Part shown: one piece after another, positions 10,401 through 18,189 of the stretch
Layout: every line of letters starts with the position of its first letter
How positions within the stretch are numbered: position 1 is the stretch's first letter
Source: Micromussa lordhowensis
Taxonomy: Eukaryota; Cnidaria; Anthozoa; Scleractinia; Lobophylliidae
Direction: 5' to 3'
Assembly (NCBI GenBank): GCA_964020085.1
Contig: OZ026603.1
Span: 1,330,801-1,394,800 of the forward strand
DNA length: 64,000 nucleotides
Notes under the pieces: generated by a model
Seen by the model: only the letters and a program-made list of their open reading frames with translations
Databases searched by the model: none
Told to the model about the DNA's origin: nothing
Position numbers and translations under genes: made by a program

Positions 10401-11240
10401 ATTTTTGGGATTGATTAAACCCTTCATAGAGTTACGCAGTTCCTCTGGTAGCTGAATATATGATGTTCCTCTTAATGGAAAGTAAGAGACAATATTAATT
10501 ATATGTAATTTTACCGATTCAAATCCCCAACCAGAACCTTCAGAGAGCCAAACAGCTATTAACTCTAAAATTCTTTCAATACCCTTATCGATACTTTCTT
10601 CTATATCTATTCTATTGGTTACAGTAAAAGGGCCAGCATTAAAATAAGGTTCTCTGTATTCAATCGTACCCTCTTTACGCTTTGATAATCGTACCCTTAG
10701 TGTAGTATTATATTTAAAACCCCTTCTATCTGATAATGATTTCATTAAAAGATCAAATATTGCTCGTTTAGTCCTACTTAACTGTATTGATGGATCATTA
10801 CTATTAACAATTGGTACTTCATAAGATTTTGCATATCCTTTTAATGCTTTACTACGTTCAGGAATACTAATCGCTTCAGGTTCAGTTTTAGCTTCAGGGA
10901 AAAAAAAATTACTAATTGCTTTAGGGATAATTTTAGTAGTAAAATTACTAATTGCTTCAGGGATAAATTTCAATCGTTTAATTGGTTCAGGTATATAATA
11001 TGGAATTATTTCATTAAATAAATTTTTAACCTTTTCTTGGAGTCTTTTAGGTAATGAAGCCGGTTCGGCAGCTGGTTTGGCAGGTGTGGCTGGTTTGGCA
11101 GGTGTGGCTGGGGCTTGTTCGGCAGGTGTTTGCCTCCTAGGTAATGCTTTTATCCTCTTTATTTTTTTCGGCACGAGTGGTTTTGGTAATGGTTTGGCAG
11201 GTAGGTGGGTCTTGGGTTTTATTTTAACTTTATTAATCAT
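7419..11240 (-). CDS. polB: Protein-primed family B DNA polymerase
   Basis: The 1273-residue protein replicates the element, probably using a protein primer. N-terminal residues 30-65 are a Pro/Ala/Lys-rich low-complexity tail. A Cys-rich knuckle (CLHCLHCC) is near 398. The exonuclease part has YADFEA near 452 and FHNLKGYDCHF near 613; between them lies an HNH/endonuclease-VII-like zinc module (CHVC ... DHCH ... HNDCN, about 550-595). Polymerase motifs follow: A, YLDANNLYGW near 857; B, KLMNNSVFGKTME near 1020; C, TDTDSLFY near 1117. All catalytic residues are visible and the frame is open end to end. Start is preceded by ATATATCATAG. Confidence 0.96.
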   Translation of the reverse strand: MINKVKIKPKTHLPAKPLPKPLVPKKIKRIKALPRRQTPAEQAPATPAKPATPAKPAAEPASLPKRLQEKVKNLFNEIIPYYIPEPIKRLKFIPEAISNFTTKIIPKAISNFFFPEAKTEPEAISIPERSKALKGYAKSYEVPIVNSNDPSIQLSRTKRAIFDLLMKSLSDRRGFKYNTTLRVRLSKRKEGTIEYREPYFNAGPFTVTNRIDIEESIDKGIERILELIAVWLSEGSGWGFESVKLHIINIVSYFPLRGTSYIQLPEELRNSMKGLINPKNEDNRCFLWCHNRYLNPLKVHPERITKADRETVKRLDYTGVTFPVTVKDIKRIEKQNEININLFGYDKGAYPIRISETNFTDHLELLWIEEGDKSHYVLIKDFNRFMTSFNKHHGRKYFCLHCLHCCSSARVLEIHREDCLSINGTQAIKMPEAGSKIYFKNHQKMLPVPFTIYADFEAITEKIDNCLPPDGKSYTSTYQSHKACGYTYKLVCRYDQKYSKPEVIYRGPDCIQKFIRDMLSEVSNCQRIVREEFQKPLVMTKENEIDYQNATKCHVCNRRFKVVDGKDVDGGELKVRDHCHITGQYRGAAHNDCNLKWVISAEKLKIPVIFHNLKGYDCHFIMQNIGHLIRQGCNLDLSVIASNFEKYIGFNIGKHLTFIDSFSFMSQSLDRLSSNLTDDAFSYTRGAFPNDEQFRLIKRKGVYPYDYMDSFERFSEKSLPGIEDFYSILNDTGISESDYSHAKEVWSTFQIRDMGEYHDLYLRTDVLLLADVFENFRTICLKDYGLDPCHYYSAPGLSWDALLKITNVNLDLISDIDQQLFIEKGMRGGISTITHRHAVPNNKYMKGYNPELESSYLMYLDANNLYGWAMSQSLPVSDFKWIPSEDFILENYTNDTRKGVILEVDLEYPEELHDLHNDYPLAPEKILITDDMLSKYCKDLKAKENISSGRVHKLVPNLRNKEKYVLHYRNLQLYLSLGMKLKKIHRVLEFSQRPWMKRYIHLNTEKRTMAKNSFEKDFFKLMNNSVFGKTMENLRKRSNIKLETDPDHLLKLTRQPIYVSSKIFDENLVGVQMKKARLVLDKPSYVGFSILDLSKTLMYDFHYNYIRKKYPEAKLLFTDTDSLFYHIKAEDIYSDFFKDKARFDNSDYPKSSEFFFKENKKVIGKFKDEASGDPITEFVGLKSKMYSYKTENKENKTAKGVRKNVIKSELSLSDYRDTLYNYNTMRHKMRTIRSEYHQISSYQINKISLSPFDDKRYILDDGISSYAYGNCRI

Positions 11241-11283
11241 CTATGATATATTTTATGTAACTAATTTTTTTTTTAAATTATTA

Positions 11284-11496
11284 TTAGTTAACTTTGTTAA
11301 CATTATTATTACCAGTAACTACATTATTGTGTAAGTTTCTATTATGTTTCTTTGTCTTTAGATGCATATATTTTCCTCTATAAGTGTAATTTTTTCCATT
11401 TCCGCAGACATCACAATACCAAGCATAACTTTTGAGTTTTTCATTGATATATTTGTTTCTCTTTTCTCGTTTCAATTGTTCTTCTGTTTTTTCCAT
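11284..11496 (-). CDS. Small C2H2 zinc-finger protein
   Basis: Seventy residues. A basic N-terminus is followed by one finger, WYCDVCGNGKNYTYRGKYMH then LKTKKHNRN, giving two Cys and two His in the order and spacing of C2H2/U1-type fingers. The C-terminus is Asn/Val-rich. It lies between polymerase and integrase genes in the same orientation, with TTATATAC directly before the ATG. A nucleic-acid-binding role is likely; its target is unknown. Confidence 0.7.
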   Translation of the reverse strand: MEKTEEQLKREKRNKYINEKLKSYAWYCDVCGNGKNYTYRGKYMHLKTKKHNRNLHNNVVTGNNNVNKVN

Positions 11497-11526
11497 GTAT
11501 ATAATTATTTATCATATCTAATTTTT

Positions 11527-12490
11527 TTAAATAATTTTTTCTAAATCTTTTAATGGCACCCAACTGTTAAATTCGTCTGGGTAACCTTTCCATTTGACTA
11601 ATGCTTTTCCTTTTGACTTTCTGATAATTTTCTCTATTCTATAGACCTCTTGATCTGTCTTTTGTAACTCTTCTCTGTAGAAAGTACCCTTAATAACTTC
11701 ACCATTTAAGTCTTTTATCTTATAAGTAATAGGATTAGTGAATCTAATTTCGTCTATGATGAAAACTTCTTCAGTCCAATTAGGAGTATAGCCTTTATCA
11801 AAGGTCACCCTTTTGTATTTGCTTATTCGGACTCTATCACCTACTCTAAATTCGGGTTTTCTATTTGTTTTTGTTTTTTTGATTTCTCTCGCTAAATCAC
11901 CATATAAATTAAAATAAACTTTTCCATAGTTTTCAGGTTTTCTAGCTTGGATAGGCGTCATTCCTATTGATCTATGTCGGCTGTTGTTGTAAGAGGCGAG
12001 TATTTTCGGAAGGATGTCAACGTAGACTGTATTGTTTTGCATAGTGAATCTCTTATACATTTTATCTTTGATAGTTCTATTCCATCTCTCACAAACTGAT
12101 GATTTCTCTTCATTTTCAGTGGAATAGACCTTTATCTTATCCTTAGCTAAGAGATCCAGCACATTTTTGTTATAATATTCTTTTCCTTTGTCTACCCATA
12201 ACATTTTAGGCTTATTAGAGAAAAATAAGCTTTCAAACGCCTTAGAGACTTCTAAACCTGTTTTTGTCTTTAGAGGTACTATCCAACCATATTTACTGAA
12301 AAGGTCTAAGACCATTAGTAGATATTTATAACCTCGGTTCCATTTGCTAAGCTTTTGCATATCAACTAAGTCTGAACACCAGATGTCATCTACATTATGT
12401 GCAATGACTCTTCGCTTACGAAAATTTCGTTTTATAGGTTTGTGTAACTCATTAGCTAGACCTTCCCATGTGTCTAAATTTTTAGCGTTT
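11527..12490 (-). pseudogene. int: Retroviral-type integrase with C-terminal chromodomain, frame-disrupted
   Basis: The rve-type catalytic core has its first Asp in DIWCSDLVD, the second in LWVDKGKEYY and the Glu in SSVCERWNRT. The C-terminus is a chromodomain (IRKSKGKALVKWKGYPDEFN, then SWVP). The first in-frame ATG at 12360 lies downstream of the first catalytic Asp, so translation from it would lack an essential residue. The frame is open up to the 11-nt homopolymer at 12488-12498, where it meets the PLA2-like frame one register away. In related elements, as I recall, PLA2-like and integrase parts form one protein. Either a mutation or programmed slippage joins or separates them here. Confidence 0.88.
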
Positions 12491-12899
12491 TTTTTTTTAC
12501 TCCTAAACCAAGTTTTTGCTTTGTATTAATAGTGTTTCTAGCCAGCCAATGACCCCACTGTCTCTCATTCCAGGGAATTGCATCTAGAGCTTGGACCATT
12601 TTCTTGTCAGCCACATTTTTACATGATTTTACATTACCTCCCTTATCAGCACATACTGAGTAATCAACATCGTGTTGCATGGCTATAGCATCTGTCTTAC
12701 CTGTTGGTTGATCATAGATTTCATAGATTTGCCCTGTATCACGATCCCATTTTACTTGTCGTTCTAAATCATTGTAAGGACCAGTATATTTGTGTCCTGG
12801 TAGAGTCCAACCAGCTTTCGGTTTAGGTAACTTACCTATTGCTTTATGTATATCGAGACCCCTTCCCCTTCCCCTTCCAGAAATATTTTTCGAGAGACA
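12474..12899 (-). pseudogene. Phospholipase-A2-like domain, fused-gene segment
   Basis: The frame contains GHKYTGPYND, resembling the Ca-binding loop, followed after about 35 residues by DAIAMQHDVDYSVC with the His-Asp catalytic pair, then ALDAIPWNERQWGHW and NTKQKLGLG. This is the arrangement of the parvovirus VP1-type PLA2-like family, which helps particles leave endosomes in those viruses. The only ATG (12680) is inside the domain, after the Ca loop, so the domain must be fed from an upstream frame. It is preceded by a zinc-ribbon gene in another frame (overlap 12836-12899) and ends at a stop 12474, just past the poly-A tract leading to integrase. Confidence 0.72.
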
Positions 12900-13228
12900 T
12901 CATCAGCCAGAGAGTCAATTGCTCTATTCAAATACCTTTTACCAATGCCTTTAACTTTGTCTTTTACAAAATCTGATTTTATTGCTCTACTGGCTCCCCT
13001 TCTACCTAGGTTTAATAATCCTTTTGCACCAGCAGCCAACCCTTTGACAATAAGTTCATCAAAACCACTTCCTTGCATTTCAGCTTTTGATATAAAACGA
13101 AATTTTGTAATTCCACATTCAGCACAAATACATCGCATTGCATTTCTACCATTTTTTGTAATTACAAAAGTTTCAGAATTAGGTACGCATTCAGTCATTT
13201 TTCTTTGTCGAACGCAATAAGATAACAT
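12836..13228 (-). CDS. Zinc-ribbon protein with hydrophobic tail
   Basis: The 130-residue frame starts MLSYCVRQRKMTEC and has a second cluster CICAECGITKFRF, giving likely metal ligands C5, C14 and a C-x-C-x2-C group. Residues 55-115 are Gly/Ala-rich and amphipathic (GFDELIVKGLAAGAKGLLNL). The last 20 residues come from a GGAAGG hexamer repeat at 12861-12878, read as Glu-Gly here; the same repeat reads Gly-Arg in the PLA2 frame. The natural protein may continue into the PLA2 domain, so this stop may not be original. A paralogue lies just upstream. Confidence 0.65.
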   Translation of the reverse strand: MLSYCVRQRKMTECVPNSETFVITKNGRNAMRCICAECGITKFRFISKAEMQGSGFDELIVKGLAAGAKGLLNLGRRGASRAIKSDFVKDKVKGIGKRYLNRAIDSLADDVSRKIFLEGEGEGVSIYIKQ

Positions 13229-13271
13229 ATATTAATTAATATTATAATAAATATATGTTAACTATTTTCAA

Positions 13272-13499
13272 CTACAATATAGCTCCTATGAGGGGAATTC
13301 CCTTAAATGGACTGTTTTTACCCAGTAATAGCCCTTTTCCCCTTCTACCAGTACCTGAAGAGACAAATTTAGTTTTTGTTATCCCACATTCTGCGCATTT
13401 ACATTTCATCATGGCACGACCATTTCTTGCCTGTACAACCCTTTCTGAACCAGGAACGCACTCTGTCTGTTTACGTTGTTTTACACAATAGCTTTTCAT
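13272..13499 (-). CDS. Small zinc-ribbon protein, paralogue of its neighbour
   Basis: Seventy-five residues beginning MKSYCVKQRKQTECVPGSE and containing CKCAECGITKTKFV. It matches the first 50 residues of the 12836-13228 protein almost position for position, so the two arose by duplication. The tail GKNSPFKGIPLIGAIL is short and hydrophobic. TATAATATAG precedes the ATG. Function unknown; metal binding is inferred from the Cys pattern. Confidence 0.72.
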   Translation of the reverse strand: MKSYCVKQRKQTECVPGSERVVQARNGRAMMKCKCAECGITKTKFVSSGTGRRGKGLLLGKNSPFKGIPLIGAIL

Positions 13500-13547
13500 C
13501 TATATTATAATTATTTTTTTTTTATTATTTTAATATATTATTATATA

Positions 13548-13730
13548 ATGGAAGAAATTGAAATTGACAATGAAATACGTAGAATAGAAGCGATGTATAA
13601 ACATTACAAACTTCTTTATAGAAAAATTGCCTTTTTATGTTGTTCTGGAGAAACTAAAAGAGTGAGAAATATGAGAAATAGTTTGAAACGAGATTTAAAT
13701 AAGCTCCGACAAATCCAAAAAACTACCTAA
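13548..13730 (+). CDS. Small plus-strand helical protein
   Basis: Sixty residues from an ATG at 13548, directly preceded by TTATTATATA. A longer frame from 13476 exists, but its N-terminus would be a translated AT-rich spacer. The protein is acidic then basic and probably all helical (EIEIDNEIRRIEAMYKHYK ... MRNSLKRDLNKLRQIQ). Its stop overlaps the end of the converging protease gene by 8 bp, a tight tail-to-tail fit that favours both being real. It is the only plus-strand gene in the left block. Confidence 0.5.
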   Translation: MEEIEIDNEIRRIEAMYKHYKLLYRKIAFLCCSGETKRVRNMRNSLKRDLNKLRQIQKTT

Positions 13731-14239
13731 GCAATCGTTTAATGTATTTTTCTATGAATTTTTCATTCTCTTCTGTGTCAAAGCTAAAAACTTGCAATAA
13801 ATCGAAATAATCTACTCCTTTATGCATTTCATTCAAGAAATACAAGCAAAAATAGCCACAGGTTGTAGTATAGAGATTCTGTATTTGATGGTTTTGGTGT
13901 AAATAGATTTAAGTTTTTCTCTTTTGCATGGTTTACCAACTCTTGAAAAGGTGGCATACCAAAAGAGTCAAAGTAATTTATTGTACCATCACGAACATAG
14001 GTTGTAACCCAATGACTACCACTCATATAATGAGGTTCTAAATTATAGATAAAAAGCGCTAACTTATGCTGATGTGGTACAGTCTGATCTCTACTTAAAA
14101 CATTCTTGATAGGTATCTTCAAGTATTTACACCAATCTAAAAGATCAAAATTACTCATTGGGATATCTTTATGGAATTTAGGCTTTTTTAGTTCTTTTTT
14201 TTTTTTTTCCTCTAACCCTACCCCTGCCCCATGTTCCAA
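13723..14239 (-). pseudogene. pro: Adenain-type cysteine protease, frameshifted before the catalytic Cys
   Basis: Polinton maturation protease, expected to process capsid proteins. MSNFDLLDWCKYL begins the conserved part (an ATG near 14159); the catalytic His is in SGSHWV and the Asp in YFDSFGMPP. Near 13880 the frame changes: the annotated frame stops at 13829, while the neighbouring frame carries TTTCGYFCLYF with the catalytic Cys and continues to a stop at 13723. The Cys is therefore not in the same frame as the His-Asp pair. The upstream extension (MEHGAGVG...) overlaps the preceding gene by 62 bp and may be spurious. Confidence 0.88.
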
Positions 14240-14927
14240 TAAAAGGTGGTGGAGCCATAGGCATTCCTATACGAGGACCTCCTCCTCCATCCGATTTCCC
14301 CATTCGAACTCCTCCTCTTCCTTTCGTCAGAGGTCTTCCTTTTATACTTCCTCCTTTTAATGCATCAATAATCATTGGAATACCAATACTAGCTAGTAAC
14401 GTGCCAATACCACTACCTACTTGTCGTTGTGTAAGTCGGAAAAGTAAGTCTTCTCCTAATTTATGAGCTCGTGCTAAATCTCCTATTTGTCCTTTAGTCA
14501 GTAGATCGCCCATTTTAGCTAACATATATAGATTTTTATTTGGTACTTGATACATTTGTCCGCCACTAATTTTCTTAACTATTTGACTAGCACCTTCAGA
14601 AGCTAACCCTGCTAGAGCAGACAATCCTAGTGTTTTACCGATAGTTGGTGCTACATTCTTTAATACTGGCAATATTGAGCTAAAGATACCAGACCCAGTT
14701 TGTCGCCTGATATTATACTTTGATATAGTAATTACCATTCCTCGATTAGCTGTTTTGACCTTAGCTAGCCTCTTAACAGTATTCATTGGTACCATAAGGA
14801 CATCGGAACCACTTAGCGCATTTTTACTTAAGCGTAAACTTATTTCTTCTCTGTTTCTGTAAGCCTTAGATAGTTTTCGTTTTTGGCCTTCAGAAAGTTT
14901 TATAGAAATTTGATGTAGTTCAGTCAT
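14178..14927 (-). CDS. Gly-rich amphipathic protein, probable virion component
   Basis: The 249-residue protein starts with a charged region (SEGQKRKLSKAYRNREEISL), has a central hydrophobic Ala/Gly/Leu segment (residues about 80-125, with VAPTIGKTLGLSALAGLA), and ends in a Gly/Arg/Pro-rich tail closing KKKKRTKK. Such a layout resembles small basic or membrane-active capsid cement proteins of adenovirus-like particles, but I recognise no defined family. It lies directly before the protease gene in the capsid block, and ATATATA precedes the ATG. Confidence 0.65.
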   Translation of the reverse strand: MTELHQISIKLSEGQKRKLSKAYRNREEISLRLSKNALSGSDVLMVPMNTVKRLAKVKTANRGMVITISKYNIRRQTGSGIFSSILPVLKNVAPTIGKTLGLSALAGLASEGASQIVKKISGGQMYQVPNKNLYMLAKMGDLLTKGQIGDLARAHKLGEDLLFRLTQRQVGSGIGTLLASIGIPMIIDALKGGSIKGRPLTKGRGGVRMGKSDGGGGPRIGMPMAPPPFIGTWGRGRVRGKKKKRTKKA

Positions 14928-14984
14928 TATATATTATTTAGGGACTTTTTTAAATTCCTAAATAATATATGTTCTGTGCCTTAA

Positions 14985-15689
14985 TCAGATCCAATCTTCT
15001 TCTTCATCATCATCTAAGATGAAGTCTTTAAAAAGATCTTCTTGCTCTCTATATGATACTTGCATTAATTTTGGTTTTAGAGTAGCTCCAAAAGTTCCAG
15101 TTGTAATTGAAAACCAAGCAGCAATAAATTTCACTTCGCTTCGTGGTCCTATTGATACTGATTCATATTCAATCTTTTCTCGATTCCATGTAAAAAATCT
15201 TGTAGCTAGTCGATCATTTCTAAAAAAGAGATTAAACTCCATCTTTGATGGGTAATCTTGATACACTCTCTCTTCATCAACCATTTTATACGGTTTTTTA
15301 CAGATTCTTTTCCAAGAACCACCTTGACCGTATTCATCATAACCTGATACAGCTTCTCTTGGTATTTTTTTTTTATTATTAGAATGTATATAATCAATGA
15401 AGAATTGATCCAATTCTTTAGCTTTTTCTAGATATTCTCCATCACAACTAATTTGCATGCTAGTACCTTGATATTCTCCATCTTTATTATAGTTTTCTTT
15501 TAATCCAAAGGGAGTATATCCTTCATATTTAACAAATAATGTCCTTCCATTGTATAATATTCCAATCTGCGTTCCATTGTGCTTATTTGGCTTTGGTTTT
15601 GCAAAAGTTATCTTTGAAGTGTCAATATGGAGAAAATCGACTATTTCTTCTTTGTTCTGACTTTCGTTCACTCTTTCTTTAACTCTCAT
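14985..15689 (-). CDS. Conserved uncharacterised protein, possible ssDNA-binding type
   Basis: Two hundred and thirty-four residues. The C-terminal half has YPSKMEFNLFF, GPRSEVKFIAAWFSITTG and FGATLKPKLMQV, a pattern I associate with a conserved uncharacterised family of large DNA viruses that may adopt an OB-type single-stranded-DNA-binding fold; I cannot confirm this without a search. The tail is very acidic (DDDEEEDWI), common in ssDNA-binding proteins. The frame is intact. Confidence 0.6.
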   Translation of the reverse strand: MRVKERVNESQNKEEIVDFLHIDTSKITFAKPKPNKHNGTQIGILYNGRTLFVKYEGYTPFGLKENYNKDGEYQGTSMQISCDGEYLEKAKELDQFFIDYIHSNNKKKIPREAVSGYDEYGQGGSWKRICKKPYKMVDEERVYQDYPSKMEFNLFFRNDRLATRFFTWNREKIEYESVSIGPRSEVKFIAAWFSITTGTFGATLKPKLMQVSYREQEDLFKDFILDDDEEEDWI

Positions 15690-15727
15690 TTATATTATAT
15701 TAAAATATTTTTTCTAAGTATTTTTTT

Positions 15728-16973
15728 TTAGACAATAACTAATTGATCTCCCACTTTATCAACAACAACATCTTCTTCATAGAGAACAATTGCATGCACT
15801 CTAAAATCAGCAGCTGCGGCTTGTGAGAGGCGAAATCCTTATGTTAAGTTGCTTTGGATCTCTGCTTACCTGTTCTGTTTGATAAGTTAAATCAAAATAT
15901 AACATTGGGTAAAGACTCGAAAAATTAGCGATATTCAATTGAGTACCTGTATTATAATCATTCTTTTTCCATGAATAATTCATTAAATCATAATAGATTC
16001 TTGTTTTACTTTCTGTATCATATTCAAGTTCTGGATAGTAGACACCATTACCATATTCAAGACGACATGTGCTAAGATGACTATTATTATTGGCTGCGTT
16101 CAGTTTAAAAGTATCAAAAATATAAGGATTTGCTGTCATATCATTTGTCTTAAGTCTCTGGAAGTAGAGGAAAACATGCTGTACTTTATCAATACTAGCT
16201 GAGATTCTGAAATCACCACTGTTTCTGGTAGTATCTGAAGTTTGGTACATTTCTTTGAGGTATTTCCATTTACTGGGTTTTTGGTATTCACTGATGAATT
16301 TAGTCATCAGAGCATCTTTTGGTTCTAGTCTGGGTACCCATAGATAAAAACGATCAATTACTAATCTCAATGTATCAACTGCCCCATATAATACTTCAGC
16401 GTCCGGTGTCAGTTCTATTTCAAATTGGAGATCCATTGGTGGTAACAATCGTCCTTCTAATTCTTCGAAAAAAGAATACCTATTTAATGGAATACTTGTA
16501 TTAACATGAGCTCTGTTAGCTGTTAATAAACGCCTACTTTCCAAACCAGTGTTTGTATCATCTGAAGTGGTATCTGTATCTAAATACCATAAGCTATTTT
16601 TGGCTGTACTACGCCCAAAATCATCTGAATATTCTAAAAGATTTTTTGCAAAAGTTACAAGATGAAGATTATCAGTGTCATAGACGATTTTTCCTGCACT
16701 CTTTATTACCATATGCTTAATCAATGAATGCGATCCATTAATAATTGTTGTTCTGGCGTCTGCATTGTCTCCACCATTTGCTCGAAGGTCTAATCTGAAT
16801 CGCACTTCAAAAAAGGCGTTAAACCAATCAAGCATAATACCACGATCAGTAACATGAAATTTGTATCCTTTCTTATTTTGCTCTTGAGCATTGGCAGGAG
16901 CTCTTATAGCATCTTGAAGACGAAATTGCACTAGTTCGTTTCTCTGAACGTTCTCTGGTGATCTAAATGCCAT
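15728..16973 (-). pseudogene. mcp: Double-jelly-roll major capsid protein, frameshifted near the C-terminus
   Basis: This is the hexon-type shell protein. From the ATG at 16973 the frame runs 388 residues and ends at 15807. Features include NAFFEVRFRLDL, GSHSLIKHM and LPPMDLQFEIELTPD. At about 15843 the neighbouring frame takes over with FRLSQAAAADFRVHAIVLYE and continues to a stop at 15728; this looks like the conserved terminal strand. The annotated C-terminus (RISPLTSRSC) is therefore out of frame. The rest of the gene is open. Identification rests on length, position next to penton and ATPase, and motif memory. Confidence 0.85.
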
Positions 16974-17002
16974 TATATATTTTTTATCAGATTTTTTTTT
17001 CT

Positions 17003-17392
17003 TTAAGATCGCGCTATAAGATTATTAATCAGTGTATTAACTTCATCCTGATTCCTTGGCTTTGCTCTGCCTGGCTTTGACTTTGTTGACTTTGTTGACT
17101 TTGTTGACTTTGTCGCTTTTTTAGATCCTGAGGATAGCCTTTTTCGGATAAGCTCACCTGATCGCTCTATAACTTTATCAGCAGCCTTTTTACCAACTCG
17201 TTCTCCCGCTTGAGATACACCAGCTTGTATTGCTTTTTTAGCAAATGGTTTTAAAACCTGTCCAGTTAAAGCACTAGCTACCTTTTTTAGTGGTTTCATA
17301 AGATTATCTACTATAATTCCATTGCCGCGGTGTTTGTAGACATATCGTCCCGTTCTTGGGTGATAAATCTTTTTGAACTCTCTTGACTTCAT
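17003..17392 (-). CDS. Small basic protein, possible DNA-condensing core protein
   Basis: The 129-residue protein starts MKSREFKKIYHPRTGRYVYK, has an Ala/Gly/Lys-rich middle (LKPFAKKAIQAGVSQAGERV) and a Lys/Ser/Thr tandem run (TKS repeated four times, from a GTTGACTTT repeat at about 17085-17117). The high positive charge and its place between the two capsid genes fit an adenovirus-like core or packing protein. Only 8 bp separate it from the penton gene. Confidence 0.65.
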   Translation of the reverse strand: MKSREFKKIYHPRTGRYVYKHRGNGIIVDNLMKPLKKVASALTGQVLKPFAKKAIQAGVSQAGERVGKKAADKVIERSGELIRKRLSSGSKKATKSTKSTKSTKSKPGRAKPRNQDEVNTLINNLIARS

Positions 17393-17399
17393 ATATATA

Positions 17400-18167
17400 T
17401 TAAAATGGAACTTTTTTTAAGATTAATGAAAATGCTGTGTCAGCATGATTTAAATAGACTGGTCTTCTTAAACCATCAGTTACATAGATTCGAACGCTTG
17501 AAACTCTTGTTTTATTGATAGGATTAAATATAACACGACGCGGTTCAAGGGTAAAATTGTAAGAAGGTCTCAGCGTTCCTGTACCAAAACTAAAAACAAT
17601 ATCTGATTCTACCCCATCTACTAATGAATCAGAGACTAAATCACAGTGAATATTTAAGACATCTGTATCTTCTGATAGGTTAGGTACTTTGGGGCTAACG
17701 TTTCTCTCATCTCTTAAGATCACCTTATCGAATCCTATTAGTTTACCAAAATTAGATTTACGCAGGTCAAGCTGATAGTTAGCGTCTAAAGTCACCAAGA
17801 CTCTAAAAGTTGGTTCATCAAAAGTCACCGTAATTGGAAATTCTTCATCACCATCACCGCGGACTATTTTAGTCTTTTCCTTAATGTAATTATCAATATC
17901 AGTGTAATCCCAAACTCCTTTTGGAAAATCAATATCTGTAAATGTTTTCCCACCGTCTTTACTGTAAGCTATCTTTTGATTGCTATAACCAGAATTTATA
18001 TTTGTCCATGTAAAAGCCATTGAAATAATTTTATTAAAACCAATATACCAAATCCCATCACTGTGTTCATAGTCCAGCGTTCTAGAAAACCTTGTAGTAA
18101 AATCACCAGGTCGATTACCAGGTTCATCTTTAACTGCAAAACTGCTTAATGAGATTTCTCTCTCCAT
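17400..18167 (-). CDS. Penton-like minor capsid protein
   Basis: Two hundred and fifty-five residues, predominantly beta-strand in character, beginning MEREISLSSFAVKDEPGNRP. Polintons carry a single-jelly-roll vertex protein beside the major capsid gene; size, position and the strand-rich C-terminus (VRIYVTDGLRRPVYLNHADT) match. The frame is intact. It would form vertices to which the fibre-like proteins at 20345 and 23090 might attach (inference). Confidence 0.78.
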   Translation of the reverse strand: MEREISLSSFAVKDEPGNRPGDFTTRFSRTLDYEHSDGIWYIGFNKIISMAFTWTNINSGYSNQKIAYSKDGGKTFTDIDFPKGVWDYTDIDNYIKEKTKIVRGDGDEEFPITVTFDEPTFRVLVTLDANYQLDLRKSNFGKLIGFDKVILRDERNVSPKVPNLSEDTDVLNIHCDLVSDSLVDGVESDIVFSFGTGTLRPSYNFTLEPRRVIFNPINKTRVSSVRIYVTDGLRRPVYLNHADTAFSLILKKVPF

Positions 18168-18189
18168 ATACTAATGTAAATAATATTTA

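Noticed and set aside
7419..11240. Cellular family B DNA polymerase
   Set aside because: The motif forms (YLDANNLYG, TDTDSLFY), the large insertions and the transposon context fit protein-primed Polinton polymerases, not a host replicase.
11077..11334. Plus-strand frame rich in Gly/Ala/Val then hydrophobic
   Set aside because: It is antisense to the Pro/Ala-rich N-terminus of the polymerase, which produces such a composition; a shadow frame.
12846..13220. 124-residue plus-strand frame
   Set aside because: Antisense shadow of the zinc-ribbon gene. Its Pro/Ser start comes from the GGAAGG hexamer repeat.
14106..14360. Plus-strand Ser/Phe-rich frame
   Set aside because: Antisense to the Gly/Lys-rich tail of the 249-residue protein and the start of the protease.
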